Below are positions 47,606-58,990 of a stretch of 64,000 nucleotides of DNA, in pieces. Source of the stretch: Cyathus striatus (taxonomy: Eukaryota > Basidiomycota > Agaricomycetes > Agaricales > Nidulariaceae); contig JAOVFP010000005.1 of assembly GCA_025738555.1 (NCBI GenBank), forward strand, positions 4,154,001-4,218,000. The letters are read 5' to 3'. The position numbers were made by a program, and so were the translations under genes. The first letter of the stretch is position 1. Each line of letters begins with the position of its first letter. The notes beneath the pieces are model-generated. The model worked only from the letters and a program-made list of their open reading frames with translations, had not been told where the DNA came from and ran no database searches.

Positions 47606-47772
47606 CAGAGTTTGAATCTGCTCTGAACCTGCTCTGAGTCTATCCAAACCTGAACTGTAAGTCCAGTCCAAAGTTCAGAAATTTTGCTGAACTGAACCTA
47701 AGGTTCAGTCCTGACTCCAAGGTTCTAAAAAAATGCTGCTGAACCAGACTGAACCAGACTTTCACATCACTA
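47606..47772. mobile_element. hAT terminus with GTTCAG-rich subterminal repeats
   Basis: Contains repeated CTGAACC/GGTTCAG motifs and ends ACATCACTA; on the minus strand it starts TAGTGATGTGAAAGTCTGG. It resembles the end at 22915 (same GGTTCAG repeats, opposite orientation) and 8060-8264. It may be the right end of the outermost hAT of the island. Confidence 0.6.
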
Positions 47773-48495
47773 TGTTGTTGAGGCATCTGAATGGGTGGTC
47801 TAAGTAGTCTCACAGTGCAATTTCTGCATTTTTGTTATATATTTATGCTTATATTAAATTAAATATGTTTTACTCATCATATGAGATCAAAATATTGATA
47901 ATTTGAGTGTGGAGGATGGAAATATGATATGAGAAAGGCTGGCTTCAAGTTTTGTGACAGATGTGTGACGATGTGTGACACAATAGGGCTGCGTGACATA
48001 TAGGAATTGGGCATCTCCATTGAGACTCGAGAACCTGAGCGTTGCGTGTCAACATGTGACTGTGGGAGAGTGCACGTGAAAGTCGAAAAGTGCGCCCCAT
48101 TTTGACCCAGACAGAAAACCTTGCAAGCAAGGTGATTTGTGACGTGTCGTGGTAAAATGAGCGCCAACTTAAATAATCGTATTTGGAATATATTAAGTGT
48201 AAATAACTCACCCTCAGCTGGAGCCTGGCTACTTATTAGGTTCAGTTCCCACTGGCAATCCGCCCGCGAGACTCTTCTCTCTGTAGCTCACATTGACAAG
48301 TCGCTTTGATTTGGGATTCCACTAACTGTGGTCTCTAGTCTGCTTGTATATCTATTGAAGCTACCGTTTTCGAACAAGCCACAAAGCTTCCATAGCCTCC
48401 AAACAGCCCTCTCCTCAAGACCTCATTAACTCCACTCAATCTGTCGTCGCACTCACTGTTGTTCAAGCAGCTGTTTAGTTTCATTTTACCCGAAC
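47773..48495. other. SEC16 upstream region
   Basis: Host sequence resumes here and CpG becomes frequent from about 48030. It should contain the promoter and leader of SEC16. Overlapping minus-strand open frames at 47877-48211 have no recognisable content. Confidence 0.5.
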
Positions 48496-51400
48496 ATGAA
48501 CGTTATAGAGCCTGCAGCTTCCCTATTTGCCGGACAGGACGTAGATTCAGATCCATTCGCTACCCTTGGTGAAGCCAGTGACGAGCCAGCTTCAAACCAG
48601 CAGCACCCGGAAAGCGTGAATACCTTTCCAGGGAGTGGTACAGCAGACTTCTCAGTTACTCTTGATAACTTGCCTGAAAGCTCCGTCCATTACCCTGACA
48701 CTGCGCCCCCAGATTCGGTTAGCGCAACGTTTGGTGAAAAGACACACTCTGTTAATGGTTGGAATCCCTCAACGGAACACGGTAGGTGTTTCAATTACTT
48801 TTACCTTGAGAGACGTTAACATTGCTTACTTCAGCTCAATATGACCAATTGTTCGCATCTGCGTATATTTCAGATGCTTCTGCGGGCAGTCAAATAGGCA
48901 GCGCTCAAAATTCCATTAACCCCCAAGGGACTTACCCCAATCAAGCTGGCTATTTATACTCGCCTGCATATAACCAATCCTCCCAACCTCAAAGCGAGTA
49001 TTCTCAAGCCTCGACACATTCGCAGCCTTATGTTCAACAGATTGGTACCTATACACAACCTTATGATCCTTATGCACCTACCCAAGCTGAAGAAGTCTAT
49101 ACGACTGATTTACAATCAGTAACTAAACCTTATGATTCATACACTCCCCAGCAAGTTAGTACTACGTCACGCTATGTGCCTCCGTATTCAGTTGCAAGTG
49201 CTGAGCCAACAACCGTTGCACCTCCGCCTTCACAAGATAGTTCTCCCCCATCTCAGGGGTCAGCGTCTCTTAGCCGCCCCAAGGTGTACAACGCTTATGA
49301 CCCCCCCTTCCCTTCTATATCAAATAGCAGACGAGGTGGTACTTCCCGCGTTCCTTCGAGTGTTCCTGGGTTTAGTGGTTATCAATCTCAGCCTCGGTCT
49401 ACTCCACCTAATCCGCCGTCAAGTCAGCCTCCACTTGATCAATACACAGCATCTTATACTCCAGAATATTCCCATCCTAATACCTTTTCCCACTTGCAAC
49501 CTTCGTCCACTTCACAAGGTATTGACAACCAAGTGGATCAACATACCATTTCATATTCAGGACCTCCACAGTCAAGTCCTTCAGATGAGCATGGGACCTA
49601 CTTGCAACCCTATGCAAGCCTATCTCAAGCACCATCTCATCCAACTTATTTGGCAAACGCCGAGCATACTCATTCTGCCATAGAGGTGCCTACCGAAGTT
49701 GAAGGCTCCTCTATAGTCCCCGCCGATACTACTATCTCTAATCCGGTGCGGGAACCCCAATCATCTATCGCATCATACACCTCTGGAGTGACCTCTTCCT
49801 CTATGTTACCTCCGAAGAATGTATCCACGAATCCCACTCTCTCTCTATCGCAACGTCCATATTCTCGTTCAAGCTTGAATACAACTCGTATGTTTCATTC
49901 ATATTCGTATATCATGTAATGTTATTGATATTCTCTAGATCATCGCCAACCTTCTATGGATGGACTTGGCGCAAACACACCTCCACCTCCACCAGTTAAT
50001 GGCATCAACTCACCACCGGATATGAGTAAGAAAGGGCCTTTGAATACACAACTCCCCCCTTCAAGAACTTCATCCCCGCAGGCTCTATTTGATCCTTATG
50101 CTCCGAGAGGCAATAAAGTTGCAAACGTGTATGGAGTCGAGCGGGCTGCCTCACCTGGCTCTCTCTCTATCAAGTCTGCCAGTGGGCGTCAAAGCACAAA
50201 ACCTTATCGTTCAGGCTCTCCTAAAGTTCTCATGGACTCACCTCCTGCCCATTTGATGTCTAATAACTCTGCATACTCACCACCAGTTAAAGACATAAGT
50301 GCACCTGGTAAAGGCCTTCTACAAGAACTAGCTCGAGGCCATCCAAGTTCATATGGACTGTCTAATTATGACACCTCCGTAGTTCAAGAAATTACCATGA
50401 AGCCCCTAGCTGCAGCATATGCTCCTTCGCCATCACTTATTGGGGCCAACGACCCCCTTGGACGTACTTCTGCCCGCGTTCCTGTGGTTAGCTTTGGATG
50501 CGGGGGAAAGTTGGTGACATGTTTCCATACTGCAGGCTCTCTGAACACCGGCTTCGATGTTGCGCTGTCGGCACGAAAGTCCACCGCGATCACCACCCGT
50601 GTGCTGAAAGATGTTATTCCAGACTCAGCTTTGGATGTGTCAACCTCCTATCCTGGACCTTTGGTATCTGATCCTGGATCCGCCACAGCAGGTATTGTCC
50701 GACCTGGAACAGCCACGCAAACGAAGAATAAAAAAGCAAGTGTGGTGAAATATCTTGATGAACGCTGTGATGAGATTTCTCGTGGCTTGGGGTACTTGTC
50801 TGCAGGAAGCGAGGAAAAAAGAGCAGCGTCTGGAAAGCTCATACTCATTAAACTTTTAAAAATAATGATAGAGAACGATGGAAGGTTGACTGGATCGTAA
50901 GTTATGCTTCTTTATCATATAATAATGTGCTCAGGATTCGTAGCTCTCAAGTAGACACCGCTGTGAGAGCTGCGCTGGTTCCACGGCTTGAATCAGAACT
51001 TCCAGAATCAAACAATAACACGGTACCTGCGTATGCCCTGGTAGATAATAGGGATGGTGCTCACGTAAACGAAGCTGCAATATCGGTCTGCGCTGTTCGC
51101 CCGTCTGCACTAACTAAGATTCAGGACTTCCTTTTGCATGGGGAGCGACAGAAGGCATATCACTATGCTCTGGATGAAAAACTTTGGGCACATGCAATGA
51201 TCATTGCTAGTAGTATTGACAAGGATGCCTGGAAAGAGGTAGTTAATGAATTTCTAAAAAACGAACTCGGAATCAGAGAGGAGTTAAACACGACCCTGCA
51301 TCCGACTGCTAGTGAAAATTCCATGACATCTGGCAGGTACGAAAGTTTGCGGTTTGCCTATAGCCTTTTCTCCGGTCAAGGAGCTGCCGCAGGTGAATAA

Positions 51401-53632
51401 TGATTTCTGCATTTTCCACCGGTTACCATATTAATTTTTCTGATAGTTCAAGAACTAATTCCACAGGGAATAAACGATCGATCCAATGGAACTCTCCTTC
51501 AGCCCATAGTTTCCATCCCTCAAGTGACTCCTAGAACGCCTAATTTTTCGTCTGCTTCGTTGGTTCCTATACCTCCTGAATCGCTGACGACATGGCCAGA
51601 AACTGTTGCCATGATTATTTCCAGTCCTCTTTCTCTTGAAAGCTCAGCAGCGCTGACAGCGTTAGGTGACCAATTGTTAGCCAATCAATGGATTGAAGCT
51701 GCTCACGCATGGTAAGAACTCGAATTCGGTTTTCTTCGAAAATTAATTTCTACCCATCAGTTACCTTCTTTCTCCTCAAACTTCTGCATGGGGTGGTGTT
51801 GGAAATCCTGCTGCGCGTATTATTCTCATTGGATCGCGCAACCCATCTACGTACCCTGGGTTCGGGAAAGATGAAGACCCATTGATACTTTCTGAAATTG
51901 CCGAATTTGCCATGTCTCTTGTTCCTGTCCCTAAAGGTCAAGAGAATTTCACCGGCCTACCCCACTTGCAAGCATATCGCTTCATCCGAGCCACAAGCCT
52001 TGCAGAACTTGGGCACGTACAACTGGCAGGAAGGTGGGTGCAGGATACCTTTGTTTTCTTTATTTGATATTCAGTACGCTCCTTTAGATATTGTGAAGCT
52101 ATAACTGCATCTGTAAGCCGTGGATCGCCATATTTCACCATGGCGCTTCTGGAACAACTCAAAGGTTTGTTGGACCGTATTAACGGAGTCTCTCATGCCG
52201 ACAAGTCAGGCTCATGGATGGGCGGTAAAATTAGTAAACCTAGTCTGGATACGATTGGAGGGTGGTTTGAGAACAGGTTTACGAAGCTTGTTACTGGGGA
52301 TACTGAGACGCCGACCGAAATACAGCCAGATGGACAGAAACTCGAAGATCGCAGTTTCGCTGGGCCATTTTCACACTACAGTACCATATCCTCAACGCCT
52401 TCAGCCAGGTCTTCGCCGCAGCCGACAACTGTAAACCTCCATGTCCTTCCTCCTTACAGAACTAATTCTACAATGTCTACATCTGCATATATCGCACCCC
52501 AGCTTGATAAGGCGCCCTACGTTGCAGACTATACAGTACACAGATCCTCCCCTGGACCATATTTACCATCCGGGGTGATACATAATGCCTATCAACCTCC
52601 TGCTCCTGTTCGTGAGCAACGCAATCGATCGACGAGATCACTCAAGAACCGGCGACTCCAGAAATATCGAATAAAGATAAAGACCTTAACGACACTGTTC
52701 AAGAAGTGGGCTGGTGGGGCTCCACATCCTATGCTGATACATCGGATACCCGAACGCCTACTACAGCCACCTTTATGCAAGTTGATCCTGATGCCCTCGG
52801 ATCGTCTTCCGATGGATTCATATCGTTGATGGATACACCATTATCTGTAGCAAGAGCGGCGAAGAATGGCTCGGCTGTTCCGAATGCATACGGCGATAAC
52901 GAGGAAGACGACCTTGGGCTTAGCAACTCAAAGCCGAAGCCGATACCAGAGCATCAGGCCTCGGCTTCAGGCAGTGAAGAAGCTCAAAGAAATCAAACTA
53001 TTGAAAAGCCTCCTATCCCCCCTGAACGGCCAGGTAAGCATTCATTGTCTTCAGAAAACAGGAGCTCTTCTAATATAAGCACATTTTAGAATTAAAACCC
53101 ACCCCTGCTGCCAGTGGCTCGTGGCTTAGTAGATGGTGGAAACGTGACACCTCTACGCCTGGACCGGTCAAAGCAAGTCTTGGAGAAGAGTCTACTTTTT
53201 ATTATGACAAGGATCTTAAACGATGGGTTAATAAGAAGGTTAGCAGTACAAAGAAATATATGTTAATCATTTTGACGTTATATTTAGGCCGGGGCCGAGG
53301 AGACCAGCAAGCCTGCATTACCGCCGCCTCCTCCGAGAGCGCAAACTGCGTCGCCCGGAATGACGGGTCCACGAGCGGTTGCTCCCCCTGCAGCAAACGC
53401 CACTCGTTCGGCGTCCGCTATTGATCTTACCACCTCTCCTCCTTCGAAACCTACCATGCGAGTAAGGTCAAACCTTATTCCTCCACCAGAATCAGCTCCC
53501 AGCACGCCTACTGGCACCAGGTTGACTGTACAGGGTCTGCCGCCTGGAAGGCCTAAATCACAGGCGTCCGCAAGGCGCAATGCTCGGAGTCGTTACGTGG
53601 ATGTTTTCGCACAGGAGAACGGGGGTGCATAG
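48496..53632 (+). CDS. SEC16: SEC16, COPII coat assembly scaffold
   Basis: A large peripheral ER protein that marks ER exit sites and organises COPII coat assembly. Ten exons (48496-48781, 48835-49887, 49939-50896, 50935-51392, 51447-51711, 51761-52033, 52088-52574, 52637-53033, 53090-53238, 53288-53632) join in frame to 1556 aa. The N-terminal third is disordered, rich in Ser, Pro, Gln and Tyr. The central conserved domain starts VVSFGCGGKLVTCF and continues through the ACE1-type helical region (LLHGERQKAYHYALDEKLWAHAMIIAS). The C-terminal block has SWLSRWWKRD and FYYDKDLKRWVNKKAG. The intron 52575-52636 was chosen because the reading frame changes there; a one-base deletion near 52617 is the alternative. 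Its stop lies 95 bases from that of convergent OST3. Confidence 0.92.
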
Positions 53633-53727
53633 CATCACTTATACCCCCTTCATTATGTATAGTTAAATAATCATGGAATACTCAATAATACCGATTATTT
53701 CGTACATCAACAGCAAATAATGTTACT

Positions 53728-54963
53728 CTACAAGAATAGCTTAAAAGGATAACCTGAGGTGCATCATTCAGCATATATTTGACCAGATGAAATTTTAGAA
53801 AGTCACCTCTGTTCTTCACTCGGAACAAGGATACCAATACGGAATAGATGATCATTATGACACCAGTCCACAGATATACTTGTAGCCTTTGCCGATGAGG
53901 GGAAGACTGGTAGGGTACAATGAGAGTGAGCATTAGGAACGAAAAGCCAAGCAGGCCATCTGGCAGAAAAAATTTCAGCACAAAATTACACTAAATAGAT
54001 GGCAATCAATCACTCACAGATGAAGGAGATGACCTGAACCTCCTGGCCAAATTGATTTTGGAACCCTCCAGCAATCCAGTGACCGTCTCCACCGGTGTAA
54101 GGAGAACCTCTAATACGAGTGAACATATATCCAGACGTCATTACAAGTGAAACCAGGACAGTTCCCAGAGCCCATGACCAACGATTGGTGAGTATGGGAT
54201 ATATAAATCTAAGAACGAGTGCGGAACCGAGGACGCCAATGGCGACGGTAAGCCAGCGGGCCCAGTCAATGGGTTCTTTGTAAGGGATTGGGATAGGTGT
54301 ATGCTTGGAAAGATGTTCAGCCAGTGGCCCAGCTTCGAAGCCACTAATATGGATCATCCAAGCGTTAATATACGAAGAAATCCACGCGGTAGAGCAAGCG
54401 GGGCTTACTTAGAGAAGTCATATTTAGATGGAGAGGTCTTTCCGGAGGCAGGTTGACGAGGCCCTTCTGTTGGTGGATATACATAGACAACAGGAGCGGA
54501 CATCAAGCCAAGCTACGTGCTTTTAGTAAGCGTGGAGGAATATCTTCATCATAACACGAGTTATACCTTCTGGAAGACAGTGGGTCCGTCATCAAAATCT
54601 AAGGTAGCAAAAAAATGACTATCCCTTTGTTCTTTCGGGGTAGCGGCCCATGCATTGGCCACTGCATTCCAGGAAGGTTCAAATTCCCTGAGGTATGATT
54701 GGGACATATCTGACGATAATGGAATTGGGTATAGCTCACTTGCACGGCGCACATCTACGACGCTTGTCAAGGGCCGTGAGATGAATGGTTGCAGACCATG
54801 TGCGTTTTGAGGAAGTGAGGAGTTCGAAAGTTTTTGGGTCGAGCTTGATGTTACCATGACCTTGAGCAGCAAGTTGGATGAGCTGTTGGTGGTCTGAGTG
54901 AACAGATGCAGTGGCAGTGAAGGGAAGCAAGATAGCACATGCGGCGAGAATGAAGTATCTCAT
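53728..54963 (-). CDS. OST3: Oligosaccharyltransferase subunit OST3/OST6
   Basis: A thioredoxin-like membrane subunit of the ER oligosaccharyltransferase that holds substrate proteins through mixed disulfides so that Asn sites can be glycosylated. Six exons (54963-54740, 54687-54567, 54512-54409, 54343-54018, 53959-53807, 53753-53728) join to 317 aa. It has an N-terminal signal peptide (MRYFILAACAILLPFTATAS), then a thioredoxin-like domain with the redox motif CAPC. Family blocks KRTWSATIHLTALDKRRRC, SHFFATLDFDD and APVVYVYP follow. Four membrane segments come next, with the loop GYMFTRIRGSPYTGGDG. It ends KNRGYPFKLFL. Whether it corresponds to OST3 or OST6 cannot be told; basidiomycetes usually have one. 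It shares a 152-base promoter with PIK1. Confidence 0.95.
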
Positions 54964-55115
54964 GGTAGCTGAGAGGAGAGCGCGGGCTACGATGAGAGTA
55001 TATAAGTTGAAGCGATGGGCGACGTGTAACTTGAATATTACTAGTTCCAGCAGTAACATTTCATCACGTGCCGTCCACAATTATAATATGCAAGTGCACT
55101 TTGTACTTGAATCTC
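54964..55115. promoter_or_regulatory. 152-bp bidirectional OST3/PIK1 promoter
   Basis: Only 152 bases separate the two divergent start codons, so both leaders and promoters overlap. The stretch includes ATCACGTG at about 55065, and TATATAAG at about 54999, which could serve as a TATA-like element for either strand. Confidence 0.7.
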
Positions 55116-58100
55116 ATGCCGTCTCATGCTCTTCTCCTCCGTCTCTTTCTCTCTCCTTCCTTCTTCTCCGTCCATGTCGCCCTTCGATACCTTCTTTTAT
55201 ACGCAGACAACATTGGCATAACGTACTACCTTACCCACAGGCTTAGAGAACTCGATATCCAAGAGCTGAACGATGTTTGGGGCTTCGTCTGGTTAATCAA
55301 TATACATTCGTTCTTGCCATCTATCTGCCTCTAATCAAGTCCATCACTTCATAGTCATCTCCTAGTTACAAGGCCTACAAAGTCAAGAGCAATCGAGTGT
55401 TTCGTTGTCGATACAGCTCAGCGTTCTACCCACATCGCTATGATCGTGCGTTTAAGCTCTCTTACTTCTCACTCTTTCTAACGCGTTCGCACGTGCAGAC
55501 GTTATGGTTTATGCAAGCATCTCTGCACGATCTGTCTGATGTCAGACGCGACTCTCCATCGTTTATCATCTGTAAACGCGTTCTACACAAATGCCACGAG
55601 ATCATATTCGGAGATCTCCCTCAGCCTGTCTCCTCCCCTTACGCCACTTTAAACCTCCCATCACGAATACGATGGTCGCGCAAGAAAGTTAAACATCATC
55701 TTTCGCCGACGCTCGTTGGAATAGGCGTCATTCTTGCCAGCGCTCCAACTATGCCTAGTTTGGCTGATATTACCGGTCAGATTGCTATTGAGCAGGGTCG
55801 CGCAGAGGAAGATGGTGACGGTTCTTCAAGCGTCGAACATAGGTACGATGATAAAGCTGTCGACATTACCACTTCCCCCGTCTCCGTAGATGACGATACT
55901 GATGATCTGGATACACCTCTCACATCGGGTAACGTCCCTTCTACCATATTCACTCAAGAATCCGACAACACAGGAGGGTTGTTAAGTCGTCGGAGAACAG
56001 TCGGCGCTGCACAGACAGTTCCTGCTCTTCCTCTCCATCTCCGAACTATCACGAAGACTAGAGCTTCTTTTGATCCTCTCGGTCAACTTGACTATGAAGA
56101 CATTGAAAACATACATCGTTCATCTCCATCTTTACCATCAGCCTCACGAACTCCATTGCGTTCCTCTACTTTAACTCAAGCCGACACAATGTTAGAACGA
56201 TATGATAGACCGTCACAGATACATTTACTCAGAAACCATTACTGCAGATCGGAGGTATCATCAATGTTTACATTATGTGTTTCTCGCGTACTAAATTGTT
56301 TCATCGAAGGTTCAGTTTTTACTCAGTCTCGAGAATATCTGCAATCATTTGCTAGTTATTCCCAAACTGGCTCGTGTGAGCGCATTGCGAGCCGAACTCA
56401 CTGCTTTAAATCATAAGCTCCCTGCCGAAGTGCGTCTAGTTATCAAATATTCTCAGTTAACACTTAGATGCAACGCAGGTTTGTATGCCCATGTGGTGCT
56501 CCTCGTCCGATTCTCCTCAAGGACCTGATGATCTTCCTCAGCCTCACCATCGCATTGTAAGAATTCCTCCAGGAGAGAGTGTTGTTCTCAACTCGGCAGA
56601 ACGCGCGCCGTATCTTCTTCTCGTTGAAATTTTGAATAACGATCTTGATTTCGATCCTTCCAAACGCGCTAACAAAGATATATTAAGAAAGGTGGTTAAC
56701 AAGGAGGTAGAAAGATCAGGTACCACCATTCAGGAATCGATGTCAACTCCTTCAGCTTCAGCTTCAAGACGTCAACGACTGCATACGAAACTTACCATAC
56801 TTGATGATTCTGACGTCACTCAAAGGGATCAATTCTCTTTGCAGTCGTCACACATGTCCATTGTTCCTCCTACACCATCAACTGCCGCCTCATATCCTGA
56901 AGAGGATGAAGAAATTGACTTGGTCGAACAGCTATACGGCGGCGACGAGCCTTTACGATCACGCACCGTCGATCTATCGGATTCGATTGTTCTTCCGCCT
57001 ACGCCTAAAAACAGAGAATTAGATATGGCTGCATGGTCTCGTTCCTCCCCTGTTCCTTCTTCAGCAACGCGTGTGGTGGAAATGAACTTGATGTCTCAGC
57101 GTTCAGCTTCTTTTCGACAAAATAAGCCACCAATATCACTCTCTGCGGAAACTCGCTTAGATAGTCCGATTTCAGAGTTAGAGAAGGAAAGAATGCTATC
57201 GCTTGATGAGTATTCGGAGCGAATGCGAACAGCGGCCGTCATGCTTGCCCAACTCAATGCTAATCTCGTTAGGGAGACCTCACTTCCTAGCGGGACTCCA
57301 TCAACGCCTGGTGGTCAAGGTTCGTGTGTTCAATAGATGTAATAGATTTTTAAATTGATCTTTCCACCAGGTCAAAGTAGTGGCGACCATTCTGCTATTA
57401 CTAGAATGAGATTACAACACGCGGAAGCAGCTGCAATTCGAGACCGCATAATGAAAGAGATGTTGTCTCTTGAAGAAGAGCGCATGGCTCGGATGCGCGA
57501 AAACCGGGAAGGAGAACATATCATGCGAATCGGCGATATGAGTGGCAGCCTGAAATCAGCTGAGGATGAAAGCATTATTCGACGGGAGCTAAATAAGGCA
57601 GATCCCTCAGCAGTTGTTTTCAGTGAATCGTGGGCGACCAAGAAGGTACCAGCGTTTCTTTGAATTATTAAAGCCTTTACTCAATCCCAAAAGAGTCGTA
57701 TACGACACGAGTCACCGTATGGGCATTTAGGTGTGCTTGAAGTACTACGGTCAAGTGATAAGTAGCTGACACTGATGACAGCAAGTTGGGACTGTGTTTC
57801 GGTAATCGTTAAAACGGGAGGAGATTTGCGACAAGAACAACTTGCTGTTCAGCTAATTCACGAATTCCAACGAATTTGGTCAGAAGAAAACTGTTCATGT
57901 TGGGTCCGGTAGTAAGCATGACATTACTAGTCATAGCTAGTAACTCTCTCAATTTGTTTTCATTTTTCCAAGCTTTCGTATTCTCATCACCGGTGGCACG
58001 TCCGGTCTGGTTGAGACCATAACTGACGCAGTGTCCATTCATTCCATTAAGAAAGCGGAATATGCAAGAAGACTTGCTGCTGGACGACTCGATCACGTCA

Positions 58101-58882
58101 CTTTGATGGATCATTTTAAAACGGTAGGTGCTTAGTGCTTCTAGGGAATCCTGAATTATAATGTTCTGTAAGACGTATGGCGATCCTTCTTCAGCCAAAT
58201 TTGTGCGCGCCCAGCGCAATTTTATCAAGTCACTTGCAGGTATGAATAAATATGTGTTTCATTTTATCTTTATCACTTAATATGTGGCCAGGCTACTCAG
58301 TCATCACTTTCCTTCTGCAAGTGAAAGACCGCCATAACGGAAATATTCTACTTGATCGAGATGGACATCTTATTCATATTGATTTTGGTTTTATTCTGAG
58401 CAATACTCCTGGAAATATTGGCTTCGAAGCCGCTCCATTCAAATTACCCGCTGAATATGTGGAAGTTTTAGGAGGTGTTAATTCCCCGGCTTTTCTAGAA
58501 TTTAGACGTCTATTTCGTGAAGGTTTCGAAGCTGTGAGAAAGCATTGCGACAGAATCATAAGTGAGTCTAGTATAAATGAACATATTCTTTTCTCTTAAA
58601 ATTATTATGTTCAGCTCTTGTCGAGCTTATGCAGAAAGACTCTGCACTGCCATGCTTCACAGTTTCGGGAGATCAAACCGCTAACCAACTTCGAGATCGC
58701 TTTCAACCCACACTGACACATTCTCTTGTGGAAGAATATATTGAGCGGTTGATAGACAGTTCACTAGGTTCTCACTGGACTCGCTTATATGATTCTGTAA
58801 GTAAAATCAACAAGATCCTTCTTGCAATGCATTGACAATATGTGCTGCGTAGTACCAATATTACTCCCAGTCTATATTTTAA
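55116..58882 (+). CDS. PIK1: Phosphatidylinositol 4-kinase, PIK1/PI4K-beta type
   Basis: Makes PI4P at the Golgi, needed for secretory vesicle formation. Thirteen exons (55116-55291, 55355-55445, 55499-56254, 56310-56429, 56479-57319, 57371-57645, 57694-57730, 57782-57911, 57973-58123, 58173-58239, 58292-58561, 58615-58796, 58853-58882) join to 1041 aa. The start lies well upstream of the long open frame, because the first two exons encode the conserved lipid-kinase-unique region ([18 protein letters not shown], then [19 protein letters not shown]). Next is the PIK1-type block [18 protein letters not shown]. The kinase domain has [20 protein letters not shown], the catalytic loop [10 protein letters not shown] and metal-binding DFGF. 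It ends [11 protein letters not shown], as in PI4K-beta enzymes. Its stop is 108 bases from that of the convergent GT15 gene. Confidence 0.95.
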
Positions 58883-58990
58883 CCAAGGATCAGTGCTGAT
58901 GATAACTGCCAGCAATCACTCTTTCACTGGTATATGATCAATTTATACCAAATATTAAGTAGACATATGAAGACCATCCATACACTGATT

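Larger units (their letters stand above)
22915..47772. other. Nested transposon island
   Basis: About 25 kb of CpG-poor, transposon-derived DNA lies between the PUF and SEC16 genes. The left end reads TAGTGGTGTTAGGGTTTGG and the right end, on the minus strand, TAGTGATGTGAAAGTCTGG; both are followed by GGTTCAG-rich subterminal repeats. These could be the two ends of one outermost hAT, whose broken transposase is at 23270-30049, opened up by later insertions. The flanking octamers (GCCTAATC left, TGTTGTTG right) do not match, so the single-element reading is unproven; the ends may belong to two relatives. Confidence 0.5.

Noticed and set aside
22915..47772. Single giant hAT with matching ends at 22915 and 47772
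   Set aside because: The ends are similar, but flanking octamers GCCTAATC and TGTTGTTG differ, so a single insertion cannot be claimed.
55397..55510. PIK1 starting in the long open frame at 55397 or at the ATG near 55511
   Set aside because: Exons 55116-55291 and 55355-55445 encode the conserved N-terminal kinase-unique region and splice in frame, so the start is 55116.
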